A stretch of DNA of 64,000 nucleotides from Pseudomonas oryzihabitans (lineage in GTDB: Bacteria > Pseudomonadota > Gammaproteobacteria > Pseudomonadales > Pseudomonadaceae), in the NCBI RefSeq assembly GCF_024652905.1, contig NZ_CP102428.1, positions 322,501 through 386,500 of the forward strand, read 5' to 3'. This document shows positions 17,433 through 26,696 of this stretch, piece by piece. The first letter of the stretch is position 1; each line of letters starts with the position of its first letter. Below the pieces are notes generated by a model. The model searched no databases and had not been told where the DNA came from. It saw only the letters and a program-made list of their open reading frames with translations. The position numbers and the translations under genes are program-made.

Positions 17433-17613
17433 GCGAGAAGAGGCTTTCCAGGAGGACTATTAGGACATGGGACCCTGGCCGGAGCCACGGGGTCACCGCG
17501 TGGTGCGCCATTCGGCAGATAGGGGGCACCGCCAAGGCCTTGGCGCAGTCTCCATCAGGAGGGTGGCGTCCGTCACCCACTCTTCCTCTCCTGTTCTGGA
17601 TCACGCCACCCAC

Positions 17614-18975
17614 ATGACTTTTCTCGTCTGGGTCGGGGTATTGGGATCGTTGTTGATGATCCTCGCCCTGACCTCCGCCTATTTGCGCTGGCTACCGGTC
17701 ACCACCTCGGTGGTCTGTCTGGCCTTCGGCATGCTCATCAGTCCCATCGGCCTGGGGCTGGCCGAGGTCAACTTCCAGCAATCGGCGACCTGGATCGGCC
17801 ACCTGACCGAGGTGGCGGTGCTCTTTTCGCTGTTCGTCAGCGGCCTCAAGCTGCGGCTGTCCTTCCATCGTTCCTCCTGGCACGGCGCCTATCTGCTGGC
17901 CGGGCCGGTGATGATTCTCAGCATCGCCGGCGTCTGCCTGGTCGCTCACTACCTGCTCGGCCTGCCCTGGGGCGTGGCCTTGCTGATCGGCGCCATCCTC
18001 GCGCCCACCGATCCGGTGCTGGCCGGGCTGGTGCAGGTCAACCACGCCCAGGATTTCGACCGGGTCCGCTTCGGTCTCTCCGGCGAGGCAGGCCTCAACG
18101 ACGGCACCGCCTTTCCCTTCGTCCTGCTCGGCCTGCTGCTACTACAACATGGTCAGTTGCAATGGGACTGGACCCTGGAGTGGTTTCTCAAGAGCGTGGT
18201 CTGGGGTGTACCGGCTGGGCTGCTGCTGGGCTACTTCATGGGCAAGGGCGTGGGTCGGCTGATGATCTATCTACGCACCCGGCATGGCGACAGCACCATC
18301 TCGCCCAACGACTTCCTCGCCCTGGCACTGATCGCCCTGTCCTATGTGCTGGCCGACGAGATCGGCGCCTTCGGCTTTCTCGCGGTGTTCGCCGCCGGCC
18401 TGGGCTTACGCCAGGCGGAAGTCCAGACGTCGGGGCATGCGGAAACGCCTTCCGAGCACCTGGCGCAGCCGGTGATCGGGCATCTCACCGGCGCACCGGA
18501 GCGCGCCACGGTCGCCAAGGCGGAGGACATCGAGGAGCCGCGCATGGCCGCCGGCGTGATGATGGGCGACATGCTGGCCTTCGGCAGCCTGGTGGAACGC
18601 TCCTTCGAGGTGCTCCTGGTGACCCTGCTGGGCGTGGTGCTCATCACCCACTGGGACAGCCGCGCGCTGCTCCTAGGCGCCTTGCTGTTCGTGGTCATTC
18701 GCCCGCTGGGAGTGGCGACCATGCTGCCCTTCACCCGCATCGATCGCCAGCAGGGGGCACTGATCGGCTGGTTCGGCATCCGCGGCATCGGTAGCCTGTA
18801 TTATCTGTGCTACGCGCTCACGCATCACGTCACGGCCGACTGGGCCGGGACCATCGTCGACCTGACCCTGTCGGTGGTGGCCTTGAGCATCGCGGTCCAC
18901 GGGATTTCCATCCAGCCGCTGCTCGACCGCTACGAGCGCCTCACTGCCCGTCGCGAGGGCTCGGCGAGACCCTGA
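17614..18975 (+). CDS. Na+(K+)/H+ antiporter, CPA1/NhaP type
   Basis: This 453-residue integral membrane protein has about twelve helices. Key segments are LIGAILAPTDPVLAG, with the conserved Asp in helix 5, and GLSGEAGLNDGTAFPF (E-x3-N-D). A hydrophilic insertion (QTSGHAETPSEHLAQP...AEDIEEPRMAAG) separates the last helix groups. It should exchange cytoplasmic Na+ or K+ for protons. The ATG at 17614 puts the first helix at the N-terminus; upstream in-frame codons lack hydrophobic character. The hemolysin III gene follows after 29 bp, probably in one operon. Confidence 0.88.
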   Translation: MTFLVWVGVLGSLLMILALTSAYLRWLPVTTSVVCLAFGMLISPIGLGLAEVNFQQSATWIGHLTEVAVLFSLFVSGLKLRLSFHRSSWHGAYLLAGPVMILSIAGVCLVAHYLLGLPWGVALLIGAILAPTDPVLAGLVQVNHAQDFDRVRFGLSGEAGLNDGTAFPFVLLGLLLLQHGQLQWDWTLEWFLKSVVWGVPAGLLLGYFMGKGVGRLMIYLRTRHGDSTISPNDFLALALIALSYVLADEIGAFGFLAVFAAGLGLRQAEVQTSGHAETPSEHLAQPVIGHLTGAPERATVAKAEDIEEPRMAAGVMMGDMLAFGSLVERSFEVLLVTLLGVVLITHWDSRALLLGALLFVVIRPLGVATMLPFTRIDRQQGALIGWFGIRGIGSLYYLCYALTHHVTADWAGTIVDLTLSVVALSIAVHGISIQPLLDRYERLTARREGSARP

Positions 18976-19004
18976 GCCCGTTTGCGACCCATACCGGAGG
19001 ACGC

Positions 19005-19631
19005 ATGTATCACGGTGAACGTCTCAATGCCTGGACCCATCTGATCGGTGCCCTGCTGGCCCTGGCCGGTGCCGTCACCCTGGTGGTGCTGGCCAGCCTG
19101 CAGGGGGATCCCTGGCGCATCGTCAGCGTGGCCATCTATGGGGTGGCGCTGGTGATCCTCTACAGCGTCTCGACCCTCTACCACAGCGTGAAGGGGCGGG
19201 CGAAACGCCTGTTGCAGAAGCTCGATCACCTGTCGATCTATCTGCTCATCGCCGGCAGCTACACGCCGTTCTGCCTGGTGACGCTGCGCGGGCCCTGGGG
19301 CTGGACGCTGTTCGGCATCGTCTGGGGCTTGGCGCTGATCGGCATGGCGCAGGAGCTCAAGCCGCGTTCGGAAGCGCGCATCCTGTCGCTGGTGATCTAC
19401 GCCGTCATGGGCTGGATCGTGCTGGTGGCGGTGGGGCCGCTGCTGGATCGCCTGGGCGGTGAAGGCTTCGCCTGGCTGGTGGCCGGTGGGGTGCTCTACA
19501 CCGTCGGCATTCTGTTCTTCGTCTTCGACGATCGCTTCCGTCATTGGCATGGCATCTGGCACGGCTTCGTCATGGCCGGCAGCGCCCTGCACTTCGTCGC
19601 CATCCTCAGGTATGTGCTGCCGGCGCCCTAG
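19005..19631 (+). CDS. Hemolysin III / TrhA-family (PAQR) membrane protein
   Basis: This 208-residue protein with seven membrane helices belongs to the PAQR/HlyIII family. The hallmark motifs are ERLNAWTHLIGALLAL at the start, STLYHSVKGRAKRLLQKLDHLSIYLLIAGSYTPF in the middle and RFRHWHGIWHGFVMAGSALHF at the end, with the conserved His residues of a metal site. Despite the name, hemolytic activity is doubtful; TrhA of E. coli affects membrane fluidity and energy balance. CGGAGG precedes the ATG, and it follows the antiporter by 29 bp. Confidence 0.9.
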   Translation: MYHGERLNAWTHLIGALLALAGAVTLVVLASLQGDPWRIVSVAIYGVALVILYSVSTLYHSVKGRAKRLLQKLDHLSIYLLIAGSYTPFCLVTLRGPWGWTLFGIVWGLALIGMAQELKPRSEARILSLVIYAVMGWIVLVAVGPLLDRLGGEGFAWLVAGGVLYTVGILFFVFDDRFRHWHGIWHGFVMAGSALHFVAILRYVLPAP

Positions 19632-19775
19632 GGCGGTCTTGAGGGGTTCGTCACAGATATGGCGGCCTATGGCCATGCCTCGCGAACCCTTGGGTCGCGG
19701 ATCGGTTCAGAGATAGCTGAATCCACTCCCCAGTGCGTTGCTTTCCCAAAACGAAGAAGAAGAGGAAGGTGAAAC

Positions 19776-20174
19776 GTGTTCAGCCGTTCCAGATCCCTCG
19801 TACTGCTCCTGATGCTTGCCTGCACCGCCTGCCAGGAAAAGGACGCCAAGACCGTAGCGGCGCCGATCAAGAAGGACGCCAGCTTCGAACAGCGCGGCAA
19901 GGCGTCCTTCTATGCGCGCAAGTTCCACGGCAGGGAAACCGCCAGTGGCGAGACCTTCAACAACAACGAACTGGTCGCCGCCCACAAGACCCTGCCGCTC
20001 GGCACCCGGGTCAAGGTGACCAACCTGGAAAACGATCGCGCCGTGGTGGTACGCATCAATGACCGCGGACCCTATATCCGGGGTCGCATCATCGACCTCT
20101 CAAGGGCCGCTGCGCGGCGGGTGGACATGGTCGACGACGGCACCACCGCGGTAAAGGTGGAAAAGCTGGATTAA
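19776..20174 (+). CDS. Small RlpA-like lipoprotein (double-psi beta-barrel)
   Basis: This 132-residue protein has a lipoprotein signal (lipobox LACTAC, with Cys at about residue 19). The DPBB domain (~40-130) shows [48 protein letters not shown]. RlpA proteins cleave denuded glycan strands at the septum. This one has no C-terminal SPOR domain, so it is much shorter than septal RlpA and may act elsewhere in the envelope. The start is GTG, with GAGGAAGGTG ahead. It is convergent with the GGDEF gene 6 bp away. Confidence 0.87.
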   Translation: MFSRSRSLVLLLMLACTACQEKDAKTVAAPIKKDASFEQRGKASFYARKFHGRETASGETFNNNELVAAHKTLPLGTRVKVTNLENDRAVVVRINDRGPYIRGRIIDLSRAAARRVDMVDDGTTAVKVEKLD

Positions 20175-20180
20175 CGCCAC

Positions 20181-21203
20181 TCAGTGTGGCCAGACCATCT
20201 GGTCTTTGCCCTGGCGTTTGGCCTGATAGAGACCTTCGTCCGCCCGCCGCAGCAGCTCGTTGAGAGAAACTTCCGGGTCGAGCCGAAGCGCCCCGGCACT
20301 GAAACTGATGCCCAAGGGGGCGGCGGCGGCCAGGCGGTTACGCAAGACTTCCAGCAGGTGGCTCACCCGCGCATCGTCCAGGCCGCGGATCAGCAGGCCG
20401 AATTCCTCGCCACCCAGGCGACCGACCTGCAGCCTCGGATCGAGCTGATCGATTTCCCGCGCCGTGGCGACCAGTACCTGATCGCCGACCTGATGACCGT
20501 GCCGGTCGTTGATCTCCTTGAAGTTGTCGATATCGAGCATGACGAAATGCGCAGGCGTCTGCCCGCTCTCGCCGCGAGCCTCGTCCAGCTGCTGCAGGAG
20601 CTTGCGGCGATTGGCGATCCCGGTCAGTTCGTCGGTTTCCGCCAGGATCCGATAGCGCTCCTTGAGAATGAAGGTCCGTCGCATCCATTGGCTGTTGGCG
20701 TGGTTGTAGGCGATGCCGATGGCCAGGGTGGCACTGGCCAGCAACCAGACCAGGTGTATTGGCATGGCGGTGGGAACCAGCTGGGTCTGACCGATGAACA
20801 GGATGAAGGCGGCGCCGGCGAGGGTGATCAGGTAGTGGGAGAGACGATAGGTCATGCCGCAGGTGCCCAGGACGATGATCACGGCGATGGGCAGATTCCA
20901 GTAGTGGCCCACGGCGCCGCCATCCTGGATCTGGATGCGAAAGGCTAGGGCGAGCGCCCAGATGTTGCCGGTAAAGGTAAGACTCATCATGCGCGCGCTG
21001 CGTGCAACGCTGAGCAGGGCGCTGATCGCCAGCAACAGCAGCATCACGGCGAAGTAGCGTGGCTTGTAGGGGCTGCCAATCAGCGGATTGCTCCACAGAC
21101 TCAGCGGCCACAGCGCCAGCATCAGAGGCTGCAATACCTGCAGGGGGGTGCGCAGCACCCGCCGGACATGCTGTTCATAACGAATATCATCGTCCATCGA
21201 CAT
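20181..21203 (-). CDS. Membrane-bound diguanylate cyclase (GGDEF)
   Basis: This 340-residue protein has about six N-terminal membrane helices (residues ~25-170) followed by a GGDEF domain from TDELTGIANRRKL. The active-site loop reads GGEEF, a catalytically competent variant, and HFVMLDIDNFKEINDRHGHQVGD is intact. No RxxD inhibition site is present before the loop. It should make cyclic di-GMP in response to a membrane signal. The start could equally be the second Met (21197). Confidence 0.9.
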   Translation of the reverse strand: MSMDDDIRYEQHVRRVLRTPLQVLQPLMLALWPLSLWSNPLIGSPYKPRYFAVMLLLLAISALLSVARSARMMSLTFTGNIWALALAFRIQIQDGGAVGHYWNLPIAVIIVLGTCGMTYRLSHYLITLAGAAFILFIGQTQLVPTAMPIHLVWLLASATLAIGIAYNHANSQWMRRTFILKERYRILAETDELTGIANRRKLLQQLDEARGESGQTPAHFVMLDIDNFKEINDRHGHQVGDQVLVATAREIDQLDPRLQVGRLGGEEFGLLIRGLDDARVSHLLEVLRNRLAAAAPLGISFSAGALRLDPEVSLNELLRRADEGLYQAKRQGKDQMVWPH

Positions 21204-21443
21204 CTCGGAACGGGGTAAGGCCGATGGGCGATGGCAAATCGGCAGGCGTTTCGGCCAAGGGGTGGGCCACTGTAATGGCTAAGTGCTATCTCTTCCAGTG
21301 GCTCGGCGGTGCTATGGCGCGGTTTAGAAGGGTTTCCGGCGAATGGCCTGACTGTATGGCTGGCCTGGCGCGGCGCTGTATCTGGCCAACTCGCCTGGAT
21401 GAGACCGAGACTCTCGGCTCACCCCCGCGCACCTGGTAGCCCC

Positions 21444-22076
21444 ATGCACCTCGCCATCCTGACCTTCGACGGCTTCAACGAACTGGACTCCCTGATCGCC
21501 CTGGGCATCCTCAATCGCATCAAGCGTCCGGACTGGCGGGTGTCGCTGCTGGCGCCCACGCCCTGGGTGACCTCCATGAATGGCGTCCGTCTGGAGCGGC
21601 AGGCCGGCTTCGACGAACTGGCCGACTGCACCGCCGTACTGGTGGGCAGCGGCAGCCGGACGCGTGAACTCGCCCGGGATGCTGACCTGCTGGAGCAGCT
21701 TGCCGTGCTCGATCCCGTGCGCCAGCTGATCGGCGCCCAGTGCTCCGGCACCCTGTTGCTGGCGCGTCTCGGCCTGCTCGACGGCGTACCCGGCTGCACC
21801 GATCTCACCACCAAGCCCTGGGTACAGGAGGCCGGCATCGAGGTACTGGCACAGCCCTTCTTCGCCCGCGGCAATCTGGCCACCGCCGGTGGCTGCCTGG
21901 CCTCCAGCTACCTGGCGGCCTGGGTCATCGCCCGGCTGCTGGGCCGCGAGGCAGCTGCCGAGGCGCTGCACTATGTAGCCCCGGTGGGTGAGAAGGAGGA
22001 CTATGTGGCGCGTGCGCTCTGCAACATCGAGCCCTATCTCGACCATGAACCCCTGGAGGTCGCCTGCGCATGCTGA
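21444..22076 (+). CDS. DJ-1/PfpI-family protein
   Basis: This 210-residue protein of the class I glutamine-amidotransferase-like superfamily starts HLAILTFDGFNELDSLIALGIL. The nucleophile-elbow Cys is in LIGAQCSGTLLLARLGLL (near residue 100). Members include chaperones, glyoxalases and isonitrile hydratases, and the substrate here is not evident. It overlaps the glutathione transferase gene by 7 bp, so the two are translationally coupled and may act in one detoxification path. Confidence 0.85.
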   Translation: MHLAILTFDGFNELDSLIALGILNRIKRPDWRVSLLAPTPWVTSMNGVRLERQAGFDELADCTAVLVGSGSRTRELARDADLLEQLAVLDPVRQLIGAQCSGTLLLARLGLLDGVPGCTDLTTKPWVQEAGIEVLAQPFFARGNLATAGGCLASSYLAAWVIARLLGREAAAEALHYVAPVGEKEDYVARALCNIEPYLDHEPLEVACAC

Positions 22077-22693
22077 AGGTCCTTGGCCGCGTCTCTTCGA
22101 TCAACGTGCGCAAGGTGCTCTGGTGCCTCGACGAACTGGGCCTGGGCTATGAGCGTGAAGACTGGGGCGCCGGTTTTCGCTCGGCGCAGTCCGCCGACTA
22201 CCTGCAGTGGAATCCCAATGGCCAGATCCCGGTCCTGCTGGACGGCGACTTCGTGCTCTGGGAATCCAACAGCATCCTGCGCTACCTGGCCAACGCCCGG
22301 GGCGGCGAGGCGTTGTATCCCGCCGCACCGCGGGCACGGGCGCGGGTCGATCAGTGGCTGGACTGGCAGGCCAGCGAACTCAATCCGGCCTGGAGCTACG
22401 CCTATCTGGCCCTGGTGAAGCAACAGCCGCCGCAGCCCGATCCGCAGCGCCTGGCGCAGGGCATCGCCACCTGGAACGGGCGTATCGCCATTCTGGAGGC
22501 GCACCTGGCGCAGCACGGCCCCTATGTGGTCGGCGAGCGCTTCAGCCTGGCCGACATCGCCCTGGGGCTGTCGCTGCACCGCTGGCGCAGCACCCCCATG
22601 AAGCGGATCGCGGCACCAGCCATCGAGGCCTATCTCGCGCGCCTGGCCACGCGACCGGCCTGGGCCTGCTATGCCAGTGATGCCACGCCCTGA
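22070..22693 (+). CDS. Glutathione S-transferase
   Basis: This 207-residue cytoplasmic GST has an N-terminal thioredoxin-like domain (KVLGRVSSINVRKVLWCLDELG; cis-Pro in NPNGQIPVLLDGDFVLWESNSILRYLA, where E-S binds the glutathione gamma-glutamyl group) and a helical C-terminal domain containing ADIALGLSLHRW. The catalytic residue is probably the Ser in GRVSSINV. It resembles the unspecific GSTs common in pseudomonads. Its start lies inside the end of the DJ-1/PfpI gene. Confidence 0.92.
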   Translation: MLKVLGRVSSINVRKVLWCLDELGLGYEREDWGAGFRSAQSADYLQWNPNGQIPVLLDGDFVLWESNSILRYLANARGGEALYPAAPRARARVDQWLDWQASELNPAWSYAYLALVKQQPPQPDPQRLAQGIATWNGRIAILEAHLAQHGPYVVGERFSLADIALGLSLHRWRSTPMKRIAAPAIEAYLARLATRPAWACYASDATP

Positions 22694-22732
22694 GCAGCCC
22701 GCCGGGCAGCGCCGGTAGGCGCCGCTCGCACG

Positions 22733-23080
22733 TCAGGCGAAGACGAAATACTTGCGCACCGTCTCGACCACTTCCCAGGTGCCCTTCATGCCGGGTTCGA
22801 CGACGAAGATGTCGCCGGCCTTGAGGTGAATGGGTTCCTGGCCATCGGGGGTGATGATGCAGTACCCCTCCTGGAAGTGGCAGTACTCCCACTTCACGTA
22901 GTCGACGCGCCACTTGCCGGGGGTGCAGATCCAGGTGCCCATGATCTTGCTGCCGTCATCGGAGGTGTAGGCATTGAGGTTGACGGTATGGGGCTCGCCT
23001 TCGATGCGCTCCCATTTGCAGGCATCGACCACGGGCAGGGGTTGGGTGTCGCGCAGAACGGTGATGGGCGGGTTGGCCAT
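22733..23080 (-). CDS. Small cupin protein (DUF861/EutQ-like)
   Basis: This 115-residue protein is a single cupin barrel of the DUF861 type: CTPGKWRVDYVKWEYCHFQEGYCIITPDG, then HLKAGDIFVVEPGMKGTWEVVE and KYFV near the end. It lies 102 bp behind the substrate-binding protein gene at the end of the amine-uptake operon on the same strand and may be its last gene. The reaction is unknown; related cupins act in nitrogen-compound metabolism. AGGAGA is ~7 bases ahead of the ATG at 23080, chosen over the weaker in-frame start at 23110. Confidence 0.82.
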   Translation of the reverse strand: MANPPITVLRDTQPLPVVDACKWERIEGEPHTVNLNAYTSDDGSKIMGTWICTPGKWRVDYVKWEYCHFQEGYCIITPDGQEPIHLKAGDIFVVEPGMKGTWEVVETVRKYFVFA

Positions 23081-23182
23081 GGCGGCTCTCCTGGTGATGG
23101 AAGCCGCCAAGGGTGAGGGGTCGCCCCGAACCGGGGTTGTCCAGGGTCGACACCGACCAGCGTATTTGCGCTATTCGGCCGA

Positions 23183-24211
23183 CTAGCGCTCCACCTGCCG
23201 ATTCCAGCGGGCGTTCCACTGCGGCCTTACCTTGTTGACCTCGTCCCAGTCGATGGTCACGGCGGTCTTCAGGTAGTTCTGCATGGCCTCCACCTGGCCG
23301 CGGGTCTTGTCGGTGGTGGGGGTATTGGGGTTGGACGGGATCTGGTCGCCCAGTTCCAGCGCCGGGGCCTGGGCCTCGGGGGTCAGCAGGTACTCAGCCA
23401 GTTGCTGGGCCAGCTCCGGCTGGTCGTTGTTGGCGGTCACGCATTCGGCGACGTTGAGCACCACGGCGCCCTCCTTGGGCGGCGCGTATTCCACCGGGAT
23501 GCCCTTGAGCTTGAGAGCGGTGACCTGGGTGGGCGTCAGCGGGAACAGCGCCGCCTCGTCGGTCTGCACCATCTCCGAGAGCTTGGCCGAGCTGGGGATG
23601 TACTCCAGCACATTGGGGCCGACGGTGGTGGGCCAGGCCTTGAAGCCGGGGTCGACGTCCTGCTCGGTGCCGCCCTTGAGACGGTTGAACATCAGGAAGC
23701 CGTGCAGGCCGAAGGTGGACGAGGACAGCGACTGGAACACCACCTTGCCCTTGTACTTGGGATCGGCCAGATCGGCCCAGGAGGTCGGCGCCGCCCAGCC
23801 TTTTTCCTTGAACAGCCGGCTGTTGTAGGCAAGCCCTGTCACGCCCAGGCTGACGGCAGCCGCCTGGTCCTTGATCTTGGCCTTGTCGGGGATCTGCGCC
23901 AGGCTCGCGCTGGGCTTGAGCGGACTGCACAGATTCATGCCGATGGCGCGGTACATGATGCCGTCGTCGAGAAACATCACATGGATCGGCGGCTTCTGCG
24001 GACTGGCCTGGACCTTGGCGAGGATGTCCGCCGAGGTGCCGGGCACGATCACCACCTTGACGTTGTGCGCCTTCTCGAAGGCGGGCAGCACGCTGTCGGC
24101 ATAGAGGCGCTCCATGGTGCCGCCATTCATGCCGAGGTAGAGCGTCGGTTCGGCCACGGCGGCCAGGGGCAGGCCGGCGAGGGCCACGAGCAGGGCAGGG
24201 GTCAGGCGCAT
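23183..24211 (-). CDS. ABC transporter periplasmic substrate-binding protein (PotD-like)
   Basis: This 342-residue protein has a signal peptide (MRLTPALLVALAGLPLAAVA, cut near residue 20) and the family-1 extracellular solute-binding fold of polyamine/opine importers: LYLGMNGGTMERLYADSVLPAFEKAHNVKV, GVTGLAYNSRLF and the lobe-2 end YLLTPEAQAPALE. It serves the PotA/B/C-type components upstream in the same operon and starts inside the end of the DAO gene (10-bp overlap). The ligand is probably a polyamine, opine or similar amine, by analogy only. Confidence 0.9.
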   Translation of the reverse strand: MRLTPALLVALAGLPLAAVAEPTLYLGMNGGTMERLYADSVLPAFEKAHNVKVVIVPGTSADILAKVQASPQKPPIHVMFLDDGIMYRAIGMNLCSPLKPSASLAQIPDKAKIKDQAAAVSLGVTGLAYNSRLFKEKGWAAPTSWADLADPKYKGKVVFQSLSSSTFGLHGFLMFNRLKGGTEQDVDPGFKAWPTTVGPNVLEYIPSSAKLSEMVQTDEAALFPLTPTQVTALKLKGIPVEYAPPKEGAVVLNVAECVTANNDQPELAQQLAEYLLTPEAQAPALELGDQIPSNPNTPTTDKTRGQVEAMQNYLKTAVTIDWDEVNKVRPQWNARWNRQVER

Positions 24212-25338
24212 GATTGGGAACTCCTGGGCTGGGAAGGGAAACGGGCGATGGAAAAGGCCTGCAGGCTGTGCCGGGGCGCGCCCTGCAGGATGCACTCGGC
24301 CAGGGCTTCGCCAGCCGCCGGCCCGATCTGGAAGCCCGCACCGGCAAAGCCGAAGCCGTGCAGCAGGCCGGGGGTGGTGAGACTGGGGCCAAGCACCGGC
24401 TGGTGATCCGGCAGATAACCCTCGACGCCACTCCAGGTGCGGATCGCCTGGGCCCCGCTGAGCGCCGGATAGAGTTCGGCGGCGTTTCTAAGGATGTCGA
24501 GGATGGCCAGCTGGCCGGGGCGGGCGCGGTCGGCGTCGAGGGCGAAGCCGCGCCCGCCGCCCAGTACGCAATTGCCACGGGCCACCTGGCGGGCATAGAT
24601 GCCGCCGCCTTCCACACCGGTGCTGGCGGTCATGAAGGGCGGCAGCGGTTCGGTCACCAGCATGGCCGGATGGGCCGCGGTGAGGGGCACCGGCTCGCCG
24701 AAGCGGGCGGCCAGCTCCGCTGCCCAGGCGCCCGCGCAATTCAGCAGCCAGGGCGCGGTGAGGGTCTGGCCGCTGTCAGTACGGAGCTGGAAGCGCTGGC
24801 CGTCGTGCTCGACGGTGGTCACGGCGGTCCGTTCGAGGATTCGGGCGCCCGCGCGGGCAGCCGCCTGGGCGAAGGCCGGGGAGACCAGGCGTGGATTGGC
24901 GTGGCCGTCTTCGGGGCAGAAGGAGGCGCCCACGGCGATGTCGCCGACCCAGGGAAAGCGCCGGCGCAATTCGCCCCGGTCGAGCAGTTGCAGATCCAGG
25001 TCGAAGCCCCGGCTGGCCTGGGCATAGGCCTGCAGGGAGGCGAAGTCGGTCTCGCTGCGGGCCAGCTTGAGGTGGCCGGATCTGAGGTATTCGCCATCGG
25101 TACCCAGCAGGTCCCGCAGACCGCCCCAAAGCTGATGGGCGCGACTGGACAGTGGCAATTGCACCAGCGGCCGCCCCTGGCGGCGCACCCCGCCATAGTT
25201 GACGCCACTGGCCTGGGCGCCGCAGAAATTGCGTTCCAGCAGGGCGACGCGCTGGCCGCCCTGGGCCAGGAACAGCGCCGCGCTGCTGCCGACGATACCG
25301 CCGCCGATGATCAGCACATCCACGTCCAGCCGGCTCAT
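24202..25338 (-). CDS. FAD-dependent amine/opine oxidase beta-like subunit (DAO family)
   Basis: This 378-residue protein is a DAO-fold flavoprotein. The dinucleotide-binding motif VLIIGGGIVGSSAALFLA is at residues 7-24 and YLPDHQPVLG...GLLHGFGFAGAGFQIGPAAGE lies near the C-terminus, as in opine oxidase subunit B, HcnC and D-hydroxyproline dehydrogenase. It should hold the oxidising flavin of a three-subunit complex with the gene products at 25335-26696 and 26693-27004. It overlaps both neighbours (4 and 10 bp). The true substrate is not determined. Confidence 0.88.
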   Translation of the reverse strand: MSRLDVDVLIIGGGIVGSSAALFLAQGGQRVALLERNFCGAQASGVNYGGVRRQGRPLVQLPLSSRAHQLWGGLRDLLGTDGEYLRSGHLKLARSETDFASLQAYAQASRGFDLDLQLLDRGELRRRFPWVGDIAVGASFCPEDGHANPRLVSPAFAQAAARAGARILERTAVTTVEHDGQRFQLRTDSGQTLTAPWLLNCAGAWAAELAARFGEPVPLTAAHPAMLVTEPLPPFMTASTGVEGGGIYARQVARGNCVLGGGRGFALDADRARPGQLAILDILRNAAELYPALSGAQAIRTWSGVEGYLPDHQPVLGPSLTTPGLLHGFGFAGAGFQIGPAAGEALAECILQGAPRHSLQAFSIARFPSQPRSSQSCA

Positions 25339-26696
25339 GGCGCCAGCTCCACGCCAAAGGGCAGCGGCTTGATCGGCGCCTGGGCACGCAGCCGGCCGAT
25401 CTGGTCCAGCGGGCGACCACTGGCGCAGGCGATCAACTCGGCCGCCGCGGCGCCGCAGATCCGTCCCTGACAGCGGCCCATGCCGACCCGGCAGGTGGCC
25501 TTGACCCTGTTGATCTCCCAATGACCCTGGGCCACCGCGGCGCGGATCTCCCCGGCGCTGACCTGTTCGCAGCGACAGACCATGAGTGCGTCCGGCGCCT
25601 TGGCCGCCCAGTCCGCGGGGAAGGGGAAGGCCCGCTCCAGGCCCTGGCGAAAGACCTCGAAGCGCGCCAGGCGTGCCTGCAGGGCCTGGATACGCGCCCT
25701 GTCCACCGGCACGCCACGATCATCCAGCAGACTCAGGGCCGCCAGTTCGCCCGCCAGTTCGGCGGCATCGGCACCCTGGATACCGGCGCCGTCGCCGGCC
25801 AGGTAGACCCCGGCCTGGCTACTGCGGCCGCCGTTGTCCCGCACCGGCAGCCAGGCGCGATTGAGCGGATTCCAGGCGAACTCGCAGCCCAGCAGATCGG
25901 CTAGCTGGGTCTCGCTGCGCAGCGTCTGGCCGAAGCCCAGGGCGTCGCACGCCAGCCGGTGCTCCTCGCCATCGGCGGCGCGCCAGCGCACGGCAGCCAC
26001 TCGGCGTTCGCCTTCGACCGCCAGGAGATCGGCGCCCTGGTGCACGGGCACGCCGTGCAGCGCCAGCCAGCTGCGGTAGTAGAGGCCCTTGGCAAAGGTG
26101 GCCGGTTGACCGAGCAGCGCCGGAGCTGCAGCGGCCTGGTCGCGGAAGGGCGCGCTGTCCAGCACCGCCAGCGGCTTGGCCCCGGCCTTGGCGTATTGAT
26201 AGGCGACCAGATAGAGCAACGGGCCGGTACCGGCCAGCACCGGTCGGCTGCCGATGGCGCAGCCCTGGAACTTGAGCGCCACCTGGGATGCGCCCAGGCT
26301 GTAGACGCCCGGCAGGGTCCAACCCGGCACCGGCAGGATGCGGTCGGTGGCACCGGTGGCGACGATCACCTGGTCGAAGGCCAGACGATCGACGTAGCGG
26401 CCCTGGCTCAGGGTATCCAGAGCGCTTTGCTCGGCATTCCACACCAGGGTGTCGGGTCGATAGTCCAGCGTCGTCTGCATCTCGGTCAAAGCACCGTGCA
26501 GCGCCTGAGCCTTGCCGGCTTCGAAGCCATAGAGCGCCTTGAGCGGGCGCCGGAAATTGCCCGGTTGCTGGCGATAGATCTGGCCGCCGCCGCAGGCGCT
26601 TTCGTCCAGCAGCACCGGCTCCAGGCCATGGGCGACCAGGGTCTGGGCCGCGCGAATGCCCGCCGGCCCGGCGCCTATCACCACGACGGCGCTCAC
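25335..26696 (-). CDS. Opine oxidase alpha-like subunit: NAD(P)/FAD oxidoreductase with C-terminal [2Fe-2S] domain
   Basis: This 453-residue pyridine-nucleotide-disulfide-type flavoprotein starts VVVIGAGPAGIRAAQTL. It has VIVATGATDRILPVPGW in the middle, a second nucleotide-binding region and a final BFD-like cluster-binding segment (CRCEQVS...CRVGMGRCQGRICG, ~375-425). This layout matches opine oxidase subunit A, HcnB and the alpha subunit of hydroxyproline dehydrogenases. With the DAO and small ferredoxin-like subunits it should form an electron-transferring amine oxidase/dehydrogenase. It is linked to both neighbours by 4-bp overlaps. Confidence 0.88.
   Translation of the reverse strand: MSAVVVIGAGPAGIRAAQTLVAHGLEPVLLDESACGGGQIYRQQPGNFRRPLKALYGFEAGKAQALHGALTEMQTTLDYRPDTLVWNAEQSALDTLSQGRYVDRLAFDQVIVATGATDRILPVPGWTLPGVYSLGASQVALKFQGCAIGSRPVLAGTGPLLYLVAYQYAKAGAKPLAVLDSAPFRDQAAAAPALLGQPATFAKGLYYRSWLALHGVPVHQGADLLAVEGERRVAAVRWRAADGEEHRLACDALGFGQTLRSETQLADLLGCEFAWNPLNRAWLPVRDNGGRSSQAGVYLAGDGAGIQGADAAELAGELAALSLLDDRGVPVDRARIQALQARLARFEVFRQGLERAFPFPADWAAKAPDALMVCRCEQVSAGEIRAAVAQGHWEINRVKATCRVGMGRCQGRICGAAAAELIACASGRPLDQIGRLRAQAPIKPLPFGVELAP

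Noticed and set aside
18010-19631. Hemolysin III product as a toxin or virulence factor.
   Set aside because: The name is historical; the protein is a PAQR-type membrane protein next to an antiporter, which points to membrane or ion homeostasis.
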